Shown: piece by piece, positions 1 through 11,883 of the stretch | Numbering within the stretch: the stretch's first letter is position 1 | Layout: every line of letters starts with the position of its first letter | NCBI RefSeq assembly: GCF_021917145.1 | Contig: NW_025813744.1 | Span: 45,001-109,000, forward strand | DNA length: 64,000 nucleotides | Direction: 5' to 3' | Origin: Hypomesus transpacificus | Taxonomy: Eukaryota > Chordata > Actinopteri > Osmeriformes > Osmeridae | The notes under the pieces: model-generated | Told to the model about the DNA's origin: nothing | Databases searched by the model: none | The model's input: the letters and a program-made list of their open reading frames with translations, nothing else | Made by a program: the position numbers and the translations under genes

Positions 1-32
<32 letters not shown>
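1..32. repeat. (GT)n microsatellite at left edge
   Basis: Uninterrupted GT dinucleotides at the window edge, lying in an intron of the MFSD2-family gene. Confidence 0.95.
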
Positions 33-34
<2 letters not shown>

Positions 35-146
35 CTGTACATGTTTAAGATGATGAAGACAGTGGTGGATATGGCGATGGTCCTGATGACCTCTGACCTC
101 TCTCTGTGTGTCCTGATGACCTCTGACCTCTCTGTGTGCGTCTTAG

Positions 147-252
147 ATGGCCCAGGGGAGTTTTGCTCTGTTCTGCACCCATGTAGCAGGAGTAGGACAG
201 TACTTCCAGCACATCATCCTCGTCCTGCTGGTTTGAGACACACACACTCACA

Positions 253-303
<51 letters not shown>

Positions 304-3300
304 GTCACTCAGCTAACCACAACACACACCTTCCTCCTGCTAAACAATAATGTTGAATTGGCAATTTTATTAATATTGATTGATAGTTTTTGGTTGGTTG
401 GTTTATTGGTTAATAGATGGATCGATTTTGTTTTGATATATATATATTTTTTAATTGGTTCAGTGACTGATTGATACATTTTGATTGGTTGGTTGACGGG
501 TTAATTGATTGATTGATTGATGCTGATTGGATGTGTGTGTGCATGCAGGCGTCGGCCACAGTGAGTGTGCCTCTGTGGCAGGCAGTGCTGCTGAGACTGG
601 GCAAGAAGACCACCCTCTTCATCGGCCTCTCTGTCAGTTAGTATTACACGGCTAGCTTTTTATTGTAGACATATTGTTTTAATGTATATATTCTAAAACA
701 TTTTATTCAAAACATTTTCATTTTTATTATTATTATTAGTAGTAGTAATATCGTCAGAATTATAATTATTTGTAATTATTACTGTGTGTGTGTGTGTTCC
801 AGATCTATGGGCCCGCCATCGGAGTGTTTGCCAGTGTGAATAGCAACCTGCCTGTGTTCCTCGTTATGGCCGTGTTTGCCGGGAGCAGCTTGGCTGTGCT
901 TTACCTGCTGCCTTGGTGAGGACCTGTGTGTGTGAATGCAACCTTGTATAACCACACTTTGGGGACAAAACGTCCTCACGCGTAAAGACAAATGTGAACA
1001 CCTTGACCTTGTAGGTCCTTTTGATGAGGGGATCTTAGGGTCATAATTAGTGTGTGTATGTGTGGTGTCTGTGTGTGTGTGTGGTGTCTGTGTGTGTGTG
1101 TGGTGTCTGTGTGTGTGTGTGTGCAGGTCCATGCTCCCTGACGTGGTAGATGACTTTAAGGTGCAGAACCCCACCAGCACTGGCCTGGAGCCTCTCTTCT
1201 TCTCCTGCTTCGTGTTCTTCAACAAGTTTGGAGGAGGACTGGCTGTGGGAGTGTCCACCCTGGTGCTGCAGTAAGACACACACGCACACACAGAAACACA
1301 CACACACACAGACAGAGGCACTAATACACACACACACACAGACAGAGGCACTAATACACACACACACACACACAGAGGCACTAATATACACACACACACA
1401 CACACACACACAGACACTAATACATAATAATACACTTACATATACACACATTATGGTAAATGTAAGGTGTGTGGAGTACAGCTCTGGGATCTCCTCCTAG
1501 TTACGCAGGGTACCAGTCAGGGGCGTGCAGACAGCCCCCTGTGGTGATCATGTCTCTGAGGGTACTGTTCTCCCCCGTGCCCATCGTCCTCCTGCTGCTG
1601 GGCCTGGGCCTCTTCTACTACTACCCCGTCAACGAGGAGCGCCGCTCACGCAACCAGACCGCCCTGCTGGCAGCCATGTGAGTCCACACACACACAGACA
1701 CAGACACACAGACACAGACACACAGACACACACAGACACAGACACACAGACACACACAGACACACACAGACACACAGACACACAGACAGACACACACACA
1801 GACACAGACACACAGACACACAGACAGACACACAGACACACAGACACAGACACACACAGACACAGACACACAGACACACAGACAGACACACAGACACACA
1901 GACAGACACACACACAGACACAGACACACAGACACAGACACACAGACACACAGACAGACACACAGACACAGACACACAGACAGACACACAGACACAGACA
2001 CACAGACACACACAGACACAGACACACAGACAGACACACACACAGACACAGACACACAGACACACAGACAGACACACAGACACACAGACACACACAGACA
2101 CAGACACACAGACAGACACACACACAGACACAGACACACAGACACACACAGACACAGACACACAGACAGACACACACACAGACACAGACACACAGACACA
2201 CAGACAGACACACAGACAGACACACACACAGACACACAGACACACACAGACACAGACACACAGACAGACACACACACAGACACAGACACACAGACACAGA
2301 CACACAGACAGACACAGACACACAGACACAGACACACAGACAGACACACAGACACAGACACACAGACACACACAGACACAGACACACAGACAGACACACA
2401 CACAGACACAGACACACAGACACAGACACACACATAGAGGAGCAAAACCTTCAGGCTCAGAACAACCACCGTTTTGTGGAAAGTTCAGGTTCAGAAAGTT
2501 CTTCAAATGCACTGAGACAGCTGATTTCAATCAGCAGAACTAGTTCTGCTCTTTTAACTTGAATTCATGAGGCACAGTTCTCACAGCCAAGGTTCCGTCT
2601 CTCAGGGTAGTGTAAAAGAGAATGAAGAGGATAAACATATAATATAAAATGTCCGTTAAAATAGAGATCAGTATAGTTTTTCTTCATAGTTTGTGGCAGG
2701 TTGGTTTTCTTGGGTGAGTAGCACTGTAACAAGAACATTTAATATGTTCTATTTTGTTATCCTGACCTGAACATTTAGAAAAATAGCTAGGCTGTTAAAA
2801 TGTATTTTATTTTATTTTTTAAACCGATTTGGTTTAAATCTATGTCACTGGAACCACTGGTATAAAGTTGGAATTATTTAAATTGGGTACATAGAAATGT
2901 TGTGCACATTTAGACATGACAATTGTCCTGATGCATTTCCTTTTCAGCCGCATTCAAATATCTTCCGTATTAAATTCAAATAATTTTTGAAATCGACTTC
3001 CGTTTGGCTACCTGTTCAGATCGCACTGGTGCGCTCTCTCTTCCCACATCAGCTGTGATCGTGGGAAAGGCTGTTCAAGCATGTCCCTAAAGTCAATGTT
3101 GGAGCGACACCTAGTGGCCAGTAGCTGTCTCTCTGTACTGTTTACCAGGAGTGAATGTTGGAGCGACACCTAGTGGCCAGTAGCTGTCCCTCTGTACTGT
3201 TTACCAGGAGTGAATGTGTGACCCTTTGCCTCCAGTGTAGCAGTGGTAAATGTTGTTTCTTTGTTTGTGTGAAACAGTCCAGTGATTTATCCTCTAACTG

Positions 3301-3343
3301 TTCCATCAGGAGGAAGGATGGCGGCTCTGGGGAGGCCCGGTAG
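147..3343 (+). CDS. mfsd2b: MFSD2-family lysolipid transporter, C-terminal exons
   Basis: Six exons join in frame to 211 C-terminal residues: 147-230, 549-632, 803-915, 1127-1270, 1501-1677 and 3310-3343 (TAG at 3341-3343). Each has AG/GT borders and matching phase; earlier exons lie left of the window. Diagnostic stretches are [13 protein letters not shown] across the third/fourth exon junction, [15 protein letters not shown], and [12 protein letters not shown] after the last membrane helix. MFSD2 proteins are 12-helix sodium-dependent MFS carriers; MFSD2A takes up lysophosphatidylcholine and MFSD2B exports sphingosine-1-phosphate. The part seen covers roughly the last five helices and a short cytoplasmic tail. 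The 34-nt last exon ([10 protein letters not shown]) is my inference from phase. Without it, an ATG-TGA at the 1677 boundary would end the protein there. The paralogue is unsure: MFSD2B neighbours FKBP1B in mammals, but the tail reads like MFSD2A. Confidence 0.85.
237..300. repeat. (CA)n microsatellite just after an MFSD2 donor site
   Basis: CA dinucleotide run starting a few bases after the splice donor at 231. The rest of that intron (301-548) is AT-rich with short ATTGATTG motifs and no coding signal. Confidence 0.9.
1274..1452. repeat. CA-rich compound repeat in MFSD2 intron
   Basis: CA runs with a repeated GACAGAGGCACTAATA insert (three to four copies) directly after the donor at 1271. 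It explains the long CA/GT open frames on both strands here. Confidence 0.9.
1684..2433. repeat. 750-bp CACAGA/CA compound satellite
   Basis: Continuous (CACAGA)/(CA) mixture beginning six bases after the MFSD2 donor at 1678 (GTGAGT). It gives stop-free frames on both strands (THTDTQ-type and VCVSVC-type peptides), which are not genes. The following 2434-3094 is unique-looking AT-rich intron with no recognised feature. Confidence 0.95.
3095..3213. repeat. 59-bp direct duplication in last MFSD2 intron
   Basis: Two adjacent near-identical copies beginning AATGTTGGAGCGACACCTAG, 59 bases apart (3095 and 3154). They lie just upstream of the inferred last MFSD2 exon. Confidence 0.85.
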
Positions 3344-3523
3344 AGACACAGTGCTGCTACCACATTGATAAGTACTTCATGAGGACTCTACTATACTCCA
3401 TTGTGCTCTGCTCTGATTTAATCCTCTGTTTTAAGGCTTTTTAATAATGCTGATTCAAACCACTGTGCTGACTCTGGCCGACGGCTGGCTGGTCTCTCTG
3501 AAAAGTGTCAGCTGAGTGATGCA

Positions 3524-3534
3524 AATAAAATAAA
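3524..3534 (+). terminator. mfsd2b: Poly(A) signal of MFSD2 gene
   Basis: Overlapping AATAAA hexamers at 3524-3529 and 3529-3534, about 180 bases after the inferred stop codon. The signal supports 3310-3343 as the final exon. Confidence 0.7.
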
Positions 3535-3690
3535 AGCTTTTCCAAAGTCACTATTGATACTGTACTAATTATGGATAGATATTTCCTAATTTACGTTTTG
3601 TAAATTAAAATGTTGGAATTTAAATAAAGTTGAAATTGAGTATCCATAGAACGTTCCCTGGAGGGTTGCAGGAGCCCCACACTGGAACTC

Positions 3691-3750
3691 AGTGGAACCC
3701 TGCCCAGTGGAACCCTGCCCAGTGGAACCCTGCCCAGTGGAACCCTGCCC
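3691..3750. repeat. 15-bp minisatellite, four copies
   Basis: Four exact copies of AGTGGAACCCTGCCC. Intergenic, between the MFSD2 poly(A) signal and the SRCR relic. Confidence 0.95.
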
Positions 3751-4059
3751 AGTACCACCGATGCCGCAGTCGGTTCAGGGTCCTCACCACCCCAACGTGA
3801 CCCAACAGAACCGTGGATGCACACAGAACAGAACTAGGACGCACTCAGAACAGAACAGGCAGCTATCTCTTTATAAACATGTCTTTAGACTTCTACATGT
3901 TGACATCTTAATATGAGCTGGAAGATGGTGTTAGTTTCAGGTGATGTGTAAAAGCAGATTAGCTGGAAGAGTTGAGGAAATGTATCACAGGAAATATAGA
4001 AGAGATATAGATGATAGAAGCTGCTGTTTCCATCCTCGGCCCTCAGCCCACTGAGAGAG

Positions 4060-4586
4060 ATGGTTCCTGTCCTGATGCTGGTGGTCATGTTCTGGAGCAC
4101 AGGTAGAGGCTCTGTTGTGTCTGTACAGTGTAGGATACAGTACAAACATAGATTACTATATTTAATACTGTCCTATACTGGTATAGACCTGTATTAGTGA
4201 ATATAGTACTGTCTTATACTGTTATAGACCTGTATTAGTGAATATAGTACTGTCCTATACTTGTATGGACCTGTATTAGTCAGGTGAGTCAGGTGGCTGA
4301 ACGGTGAGGGAATCGGGCTAGTAATCTGAAGGTTGCCAGATCGATTCCCGGCTGTGCCAAATGATGTTGTGTCCTTGGGCAAGGCGCTTCACCCTGCTTG
4401 CCTCGGGGGGAATGTCCCTGTACTTACTGTAAGTCGCTCTGGATAAGAGCGTCTGCTAAATGACTAAATGTAAATGTATTAATGTATATAGTACTGTCCT
4501 ATACGGGTATGGACTTGTGCTCTCTGTCTGCAGAGGATCACAACACGACAGTACAGGTCGTCATGGAGACGGACTGTCTGGTTTAA
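4060..4586 (+). pseudogene. Relic of a small secreted/SRCR-type gene: signal exon plus terminal exon
   Basis: A signal-peptide-like exon at 4060-4102 (MVPVLMLVVMFWSTG, donor GTAGAG) is followed, after a SINE, by an acceptor CTGTCTGCAG and a terminal exon at 4534-4586 (EDHNTTVQVVMETDCLV, stop TAA). Spliced, they would give only 31 residues. The terminal exon and its acceptor recur in inverted orientation beside an SRCR domain at 23.3-23.8 kb, at high identity over about 90 bp. I therefore read this as a remnant whose middle (SRCR) exons are gone. The link to SRCR rests on that shared segment alone. The stretch 4150-4280 holds short repeats of a TATACTG...TATTAGTGAATATAGT motif. Confidence 0.45.
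4285..4480 (+). mobile_element. tRNA-derived SINE (plus orientation)
   Basis: The head carries pol III-type boxes (GTGGCTGAACGGTGAGGGAA... and GGTTGCCAGATCGATTCC). The body has the GTCCTTGGGCAAGGCGCTTC motif common in fish SINEs. The tail reads CTCTGGATAAGAGCGTCTGC then TAAATGACTAAATG. A near full-length copy lies in reverse at 28430-28624. The tail matches the 3' ends of the L2-type LINE copies here, as expected if the SINE uses L2 machinery. Confidence 0.85.
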
Positions 4587-4747
4587 GATTTTCTCTCATT
4601 ATATAAGTATTTATATAATACTTAATTCATGGGAATATCAGCTGCTCACAAAAAGTGGAATACTGGAAATCTCCCCACAGTCCACCCAACACAAACACGC
4701 CTACCCCCCATCCCACACATCCCACCCCCACCATCAAAGCTACGTGC

Positions 4748-4761
4748 CTGTCACGTGACAG
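4748..4761. promoter_or_regulatory. Palindromic E-box upstream of FKBP1 start
   Basis: CTGTCACGTGACAG is a perfect 14-bp palindrome with core GTCACGTGAC, the form bound by USF and MITF/TFEB-type bHLH factors. It lies about 90-100 bases upstream of the FKBP1 start codon, probably in the promoter or 5'UTR. Binding is inferred from consensus only. Confidence 0.5.
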
Positions 4762-4849
4762 ACGCTCCAGTCCTAGACGGGCAGCTAGACTGGAGCAGCG
4801 GATTGCGGGAGAATCTGTAGCGAGGGTGCAGGGACACTAACGGACACAA

Positions 4850-7362
4850 ATGGGAGTCGAAATCGAGACCATAACCCCGGGCGATGGTAAAACCACTGCA
4901 TGTTTTACATTTTCATCTTACGCTTCATAACGGATCTTGATTCGTCATCACATTTCTGTGCAGAAAAATCACGCTTTGCGTCTAATTTCCTGCTTGTGCG
5001 CGTTATCTTGTTTTTATCTGCGCTTTTTCCAACAGGAAGGACGTTCCCTAAGAAGGGGCAGACATGCGTGGTGCATTATGTTGGTAAGTTTCTGAAGTGC
5101 GTTGGCAGCAAAACGGAGTGTGTGCGCGTCCTAAACACGGCTATAAATTAATCATTAATTTAGTGGCCCAGATTTCTTACTCTACAGGCCCTGTAGTCAC
5201 GTGCACAGCGGATGCATTCCCTCATCGTTAAACGGTGTCCGTTACAGGACTTTATGTCCATTCATTGGAATGTGAAGGTTATAGGTTCGAACGTGGTTGA
5301 AACATGTTGTGCGTAAAAGTAGCCTAAATATAAGTGGAGTAAATACCGCTTTCGGTTGCAGTTATGTTACAGTTTTACAATTGTCCTCCAACTATGCGTT
5401 AGTGTACGATATGTGCACTAATGTTATTGCGGTCCCTTGATCACAGTTTTAAGAGGGTTTATCAAACAGCTCTCTGTCTCGCCGCCCCGGGGTTCACTCC
5501 GCGCTCGAGACAGATATCCCAGACAAGACAGCGGGGATTCTTAAGGACCGTCTGATTCGCTGTCTGTGAGTGTAGGATTGGCCAGGGCTGTTTACACTTC
5601 GAGCTTGGATAGAACGGATTATCGCTGTCTGGGCGAGCGTTCCAAGAGATTTCTTGTTTCGATTTAATTGTAATCAAAACAAGACCCGCTAGATATGAGG
5701 CGTGGGAGGAGAACACGCCCAGAAATGCCTTAACCTATCTGTTCTACTTCTTGTTATAATATATGATCACGAGCTTTCTTGCTAACACAGCCACCACAGT
5801 GTTGGATTATGTAACTTTGAAATAATACCCGGATCCGTGCCTACATGGAGTGTTCTGAAGGCACGTGGAACGGAGACTGCCTCTCTCTCTCACAACCCTT
5901 TATCTCTCACTCTCCCAATCTCTCTGTCACTCTACTCCACAAACATAGCATTTCCAAACATGAAAATCTAACTTTAATCGACTATAAGCTATTGGAAAAA
6001 GACGGAAGTACAATTAAATACCCGCCCCCGGGGATCAATAAAGTGCTTCTTTTTTTTTACAACGTGTAGCCTAATCATTTTGCGTTTGTTTGACGTTCGT
6101 AGATTGTGTAGTCGTGAGAGTTGGCCTCGCCATTTAGAACGAGAGAGACGCACCGTACCGCGACAAAACCCGGTCATTGAATTGGGCCACCTACGCGCCC
6201 CTCCTCCGCCGACCGGGATCACAATCCATATTATCTAGCTCCCCTGGTGTGCCCGACAGAAGTGCGCGCCAGAGATTACACACACCCGCCCCCTCTCGCC
6301 CTCCCTCCTTTCCTCTCCTCCTTCACTCCAGTCTAATCGCCTTTTAAAACGGTTTCAGACAGGGGATGCGATGTTGGGGGTAGATAACATGAGCCTGTCG
6401 CTCTGCCTTCCACTCCCTCAAGACAGCTCCACACGCTATTTCGGACATCCTTGGAATCTCTTCATTTGACTCTTCAGTGGTACACAGCAGTGAAGAAGGC
6501 TGCTTCCCTCACCAGATACAACATGACACCTCATGTATTGTAAGACAAGCAGCTATATGCAGGTCTATATGTAGTAAGGTTGTCTTCTCTACATGGTGTG
6601 TTATTAAAGGTGGAGTTAACAAGGAACAACTGGTCTTAGCTGGTATGGAGCTGGCTAACATGTCTCTAGAATGTAGGCCCTGGCCAAGCCTGCCTCACCT
6701 CTGGGGTGGAACAGTCTCGGATCAAAGTGAGACCACAACTTACTGATGCAGTCGTGTCTCATCAGAGATTCCTCACAGCATGGCAGGAAGGAAGGATATG
6801 TTTGAGAGCAGACTTAATGACTGTTTCCTCTCCATGTCCTCCCCCATCTCCTGCTCTCTCCCTCCTCCCCTCCTCTTCTAGGATCCCTGACGGACGGTCG
6901 TAAATTCGACTCATCCCGGGACAGGGACAAGCCCTTCCGCTTCAAGATCGGTAAACAGGAAGTGATCCGGGGCTGGGAGGAGGGCGTTGTGCAGGTAAGG
7001 GGTGTGTCCTGCCTGTGTCGCGTGCAGGTAAGGGGTGCGTCCTGCCTGTGTCGCGTGCAGGTACACAGGCATCCTGTCTCCTGTTCCTCTCTGCTCTGGT
7101 TCTTAACCCACAGCACCGGTTCAGGAGCGACTGGCTGAACCCAGAGAGGGTTTAGATCAGTCCGCTCTTATGTGAAGGACCCATGTAAACACCCAGTGAG
7201 TGAAATGACCCCTCCGATGTCCCCTGTGTGCAGATGAGCGTGGGGCAGAGGGCCAAGCTGACCTGCTCTCCTGACTTTGCGTACGGGAACAAGGGCCACC
7301 CGGGCATCATCCCAGCCAACGCCACGCTCACCTTCGACGTGGAGCTGCTGAGCCTGGAATGA
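4850..7362 (+). CDS. fkbp1a: FKBP12-type peptidyl-prolyl isomerase (FK506-binding protein 1)
   Basis: Four coding exons give 108 residues, the exact length of FKBP12/12.6: 4850-4886, 5036-5083, 6882-6994 and 7234-7362. The start is ATGGGAGTC, encoding [13 protein letters not shown]. Conserved active-site elements are present: Y26 and F36-D37 (KFDSSRD), F46-F48, the EVIRGWEEG turn with W59, [11 protein letters not shown], and the C-terminal FDVELL strand. FKBP1 proteins are cytosolic cis-trans prolyl isomerases that bind ryanodine and IP3 receptors and TGF-beta type I receptors, and are targets of FK506 and rapamycin. W59 and D32 agree with FKBP12 rather than FKBP12.6 (which has N32, F59); residue 31 is T. 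The linkage to a syntenin-2-like gene also favours fkbp1a, whereas the MFSD2 neighbour recalls FKBP1B. Introns 2 (1.8 kb) and 3 show no other feature except the donor duplication at 6991. Confidence 0.95.
6991..7066 (+). repeat. Tandem 33-bp repeat carrying the exon 3 splice donor
   Basis: The exon end plus donor, GCAG/GTAAGG, occurs at 6995 and again at 7028. A third form, GCAG/GTACAC, is at 7061. Period is exactly 33 bases, and each unit is free of stops in the FKBP frame. Confidence 0.9.
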
Positions 7363-8150
7363 GCCATCCACCAACTGACGTTATTTGACGTGAGTACATC
7401 TAGATTACATTTAATGTACTTCTTTTCTCATGTTATTTTCATTATTAAAATTGTACATTGTACATTTAATTTTATGATTTTTTATTCATAGTTGCAGAAG
7501 TGCGTTGTTTTACAATATTTGGATTTCTCAGCTACCAGACACCGCTAACCACAAAAGAATATTACAGTTCAACAATAAAGTGCTTAAATACAGTGCAACA
7601 ATAATATTTGGACTGCAGTAGCCACTTAATAAATGTTTAGTGAACAAAAATAAGAATATCACAGATAAAATGTCTATACAAAGTCTCAATTTAGTCGCTG
7701 CCAGATCTGTAAATTGACTTCCAGTTAATACTGCCCTCTTCTAAACCAATCTGATGTTTATCAGCAGTTAACAATTGTTTTACCCTTTTCATTTACAGGA
7801 AGTCAGATTGAGACACAATTATCTTTTTACAGGGAAATCCTGTACATTTAGTATACAAAAACATTGTATGACTATAAAATATATGCCAGTAAATCAGTGC
7901 TACCCTGCCCAGTACAGTCTAAAGTTCTGTTTAATATGGTTTAAGAGTAATTTGGGGTTGGTATAATTTATTACAGATATGTTAATATAGTACACTATAA
8001 TTTAGTGTGGTTTCAACAGAAAGTTTACATTTGGTTGCTCCTTGTTTTTCTATCCTGTTGTGTTCCATTCTGTTCTATTCTGTGTATTCTATTATAATTC
8101 CACAGTGACTGTGTCTGAATGGTGCTGCTGTGTGTGCTTGTGTGTTTCAG

Positions 8151-9620
8151 GTGACTTGATGCTGCAGACTGGAGAGAGGACAGTGTGCAGCATGCTCCAG
8201 CCTTGAGTTACACCACTTTCCTCTCGCTCTTTCATCCATATGTTATGAAAGTCTGTGATGTTGTATTCTCAGTGATTAACTACTTTATTTTCACATTCTT
8301 CTTCTTCAAACCAATGTGTGGGCCATAATCTTACAAAATCTCCTGGTTCTTAATCTTGAATTTCTGTTTTTAAATATTGTGATTTAATGCTACTCTGCAT
8401 TTGTTTTGTGAAGACCTGTGGTGCATGGTTATTATGAGTAATACAAAACACCAATGACTCACTAGCAACAACATTCATCAGTTTGAAGAGTTTACATTGA
8501 CACAGTTAGAGGGCTAGAACATGATGGTTTTAATCAAGTAACCAAACCCAAGACAATATTTTAAAAAGCACATTGTTTCTGAACCTCTGTTGCAGCTACA
8601 ACAAAGAACAGAATAGAAAAGCAGTCTGGTAACATTAGAGTTTTTAGTGTTGAGCGAAGTACCAAGACTAAATAGAATGGTAGAATAGAATCAGACAGTG
8701 AAGTGTTTTAGTTTTTTGTTTTTAGTTGTTAATGATCTTTAATAGGATATAGGGCTGTCCACTATGAGCAGCCAAGTACTGTATTTAATAACAGCTGTTA
8801 ACTGTACATGTGCCTCTGTCCTGACCAGACCTGTCTATATCTCCTCCATCTCAAAGCTTTGCATTTTTATAGCTTTTAGTCTGCCTACTTTTCCATTTAG
8901 CTTTTGAAAGTCAAACCTTTAACCCCCTTTAAAGTCATAGGCATGTGGATTGGGTGTGCACATACATTGGGTTGGTAGTTATCCGTTTTAAGTGAAATGC
9001 TTGAAATATATATTATATTTTACCTCAATTAAATTGTGACCTTCCCCCTCAACACATTTTGTGTACCTACCATGGGAATTTCTCAAATGCCAAACTTTCT
9101 AACTGCAGATTCATTTTTCTTTTTTTACACTTTACCAGTAGGGCAGATCTCTGTCAATGTCATAATAATAACAAAGTATTCTCTTTAGCTGAAGCCTTCA
9201 GCCAAAGCGATGTATTGGAGGGGGGGTTGGGACTTCAACCTGCAACCTCTTGATCTGCAGTCGTACTCTCAAACCCCTGAGCTCAAGCCTTCCCTTCTTC
9301 GCTGGCACCACCAAACCTGCCTGAACAAACCCGCCGCTCTGTTCACCTGAACAAACCCGCCGCTCTATTCACACTTCTGCTTTTGTATCCCATTCAAGTA
9401 ACGTTCTGTTCGATAACCACTGGAGGGAGGAGCTATGAAGCTCGTCTGCTCCTGGCCTTGGCTGCTCGAGGCCTGTGACAGCCGCGCGGTCCTGGGCCTG
9501 GCACTTTGCCCCTCCCCTTACTGTTTTGTAGTGTGCCGAGTTACATGCTGTGTGCAGGATAAAACCAATGATAAATATTTAAAACTTGCTGTTGCAATAA
9601 AGTGCTCTCCTGTTTGGGGA
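8151..9620 (+). other. FKBP1 3'UTR exon and poly(A) signal
   Basis: After the stop at 7360-7362 a donor GTGAGT occurs at 7390. A good acceptor (GTGTGTTTCAG) ends at 8150, so the 3'UTR appears split by a 760-bp intron. The stop lies only 27 bases before the junction, which is too close to trigger nonsense-mediated decay. The long AT-rich UTR ends near AATAAA at 9596-9601, followed by a GT-rich stretch. I recall that mammalian FKBP1A also has a spliced 3'UTR, but could not check. Confidence 0.6.
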
Positions 9621-9744
9621 AATGCCTCTGCTCTTCTCTTTTTCTTCCTGTTTTTTTTTCTTATTGTTCAAAAACATCAAAAACAAAAATTATGTTTTAT
9701 GTGGTGAGTTATGGTTTGTGAAAAGCATGCTCGTGGTCACCGTT

Positions 9745-9770
9745 AGGGGTGTTGGGGGGGGGGGGGGGGA
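9745..9770. repeat. Poly-G tract between FKBP1 and syntenin genes
   Basis: An interrupted homopolymeric G run. The surrounding 9620-10180 shows no gene. Confidence 0.8.
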
Positions 9771-10188
9771 GCAATCTCAGAAAATGTTGACTCATACTTC
9801 AGTCATTTTCTGCCCGTCGCTGGAATTTCCTTTGACAATAATCCAGGTAAACCTGATTTGACGACAGTCCCTTTGACTAGTCTAGATTTGCTTTCTTTGG
9901 ATAAGGAATTACAGTGAAAACTGTTTCTGAACTTCAATAACGTCCTTAGGCCTTTTGCGTTTCTTTGAAGTTTGCCATGCAAACATCCCGTTGTTCGAGA
10001 CTACTTCTGGGGAAATCATGTTTAAAGTGGAAGTTACCCCAACAATACAAGTCATGCTGATAAAGCCACTATAAATATAGTATTAATACATTTCCTTAGT
10101 TTTCCGTGTGATTTAAGAGCATAAACTACCGAGATCTTTATGGATTACACATTATATCAACAAATAGAAATTGTAGGCGGCGACGGTC

Positions 10189-10375
10189 TGACGTCAGCAG
10201 TAATTGGTCTGAGTTTCGGCTACCAGGAAACGGGTTGTGGTGACTTCAGAATCCCCGTGTAGACGCTTTGTAGACGCGAAAGAAGTACGAAGTAGCTAGC
10301 TAATAGCTATTGTGTCAGACGGAGATTTTAAGGGAAATATTTTGAAGTTTTGAACTCGACAACCTTAACCTTCAG
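10189..10375 (+). promoter_or_regulatory. Probable promoter and 5'UTR exon of the syntenin-2-like gene
   Basis: A palindromic CRE (TGACGTCA, 10189-10196) and an inverted CCAAT box (ATTGG, near 10204) precede a presumptive untranslated first exon ending ACCTTCAG/GTGAGT at 10375/10376. The first coding exon starts 6 kb downstream. There is no TATA box. The exon is inferred from donor strength and position. Confidence 0.5.
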
Positions 10376-11218
10376 GTGAGTTTTTGTATTTGGCACGATA
10401 GCTCGAAAGCTAGATATATATCCATCCATATTTTCTTTAATAGACTAACAACAGGGTCACCAGCAAAGTGATAAATGCAGTTTTTCTTTGCTAGACTAAA
10501 TAGCCTATTAGCTAGCACAAGCGTATACGTATACGTAGCTAGCTAGCTCTATCGAGGATACACACTACAGCAGACTCATGCTAACGTCTGCTAGCTAGCA
10601 GTGTTACCTGCTGTGGCCTGTAATTTGTTAACGAAAAAGCGGATTGCTTTAAATATATATTCTACCAACGACTTGCTGTCTTCCTTCCAAACTAGTTGTT
10701 CAATGAGCTACATTCTCTCGATCTGGCTAATTAGCCAGATAGCTTTGTGATGACATGTTAATCATGTGGTAATTTAGATAAGATCAGGATGTACTGACGT
10801 CGGCAGTTTGTGGTGGTAACACATCATAGATTTTCTTTTTAGTCCTACTTCAAACTCCACAACAACGCCTTTATATTAAGACGCAGGATATTTTATGTCT
10901 GACAGATTTGCCGTGTTACCAAACGTTACATCCGTGTTTACAAACAGTCTATAATAGCAGCATTGTCATGTGTGAGAACTCTTATCAGTGACCGGTCAAA
11001 ATTGGCGTCAACTAGCTAACCAGGTCAGGTTATTTTCTATTAATAATTTAGTTTAGACACCTGGATGCGGAGTCAGTTGAGCCGGATATTGTTATTTCTT
11101 TGGGTTGGGACATGTTATGTAACAGTGGACTGTACCTAGTTAGGTACACAAGGTGTTCAAGATACCAGACCGGACACAAGAAAGCAAGTTCCAGAAAATA
11201 CCTCATGACTAGCCTCCA
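10376..11218 (+). other. Start of syntenin intron 1, no recognised element
   Basis: AT-rich unique-looking intronic DNA with short GCTAGCTA and GTATACGTATACG stretches; no coding or mobile-element signal. Confidence 0.5.

Positions 11219-11220
<2 letters not shown>

Positions 11221-11249
<29 letters not shown>
11221..11249. repeat. Poly-C tract
   Basis: About 28 consecutive C in syntenin intron 1; a likely site of sequencing and assembly length error. Confidence 0.9.
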
Positions 11250-11607
11250 TCGTGATTCCCACCCTGCCCCCTCCTTTCATGTCAGCAAAGCTGAATACGT
11301 TTCCAAGGGAACTACATTATTCATGCCTTCAGCCAATTAGTTCGGCCCAGTGGAGTTTGAACCGGACAGGCCTCAGGGCCGAGCCGCAGCACTGCAGGGC
11401 CAGGCTCATCCAGCTGATCCCCCACCAGGAGGTACTCTGCTGGATGGTTCACCAGGCTGAAGGCCTCCATAGGTGAGGTTATAGTCCCAAAAGAGACCCT
11501 TCTGTTGTCCTGGGCCTGGTCTGGGGGGGGGGGAGGTGTTGACATGCTTTGCCTCACCCCAGGCTAGATAACGTGAGTGTGTGCCACACTCTTACATTTC
11601 CCCCAGC

Positions 11608-11883
11608 GAATCCTCCCAGGCCAGGGTTCTGAATCCTCCCAGGCCAGGGTTCTGAATCCTCCCAGGCCAGGGTTCTGAATCTTCCCAGGCCAGGGTTCTG
11701 AATCCTCCCAGGCCAGGGTTCTGAATCCTCCCAGGCCAGGGTTCTGAATCTTCCCAGGCCAGGGTTCTGAATCTTCCCAGGCCAGGGTTCTGAATCCTCC
11801 CAGGCCAGGGTTCTGAATCCTCCCAGGCCAGGGTTCTGAATCCTCCCAGGCTAGGGTTCTGAATCTTCCCAGGCCAGGGTTCT
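11608..11883. repeat. 23-bp minisatellite, exactly 12 copies
   Basis: A unit starting GAATCCTCCCAGG and ending CCAGGGTTCT is repeated 12 times over 276 bases, with CTCC/TTCC variants. The minus-strand frames with NPGLGGFRTLAW-type repeats are by-products. It lies in syntenin intron 1. Confidence 0.95.

Noticed and set aside
1525..2562. 345-residue open frame of Thr/Asp/His/Gln repeats and opposite-strand Cys/Val/Ser frames
   Set aside because: Translation of the CACAGA/CA satellite in an MFSD2 intron; no start context, splice logic or homology.
4285..4480. tRNA gene
   Set aside because: The A- and B-box-like motifs belong to a SINE head; no foldable tRNA with anticodon arm, and the SINE body and LINE tail follow.
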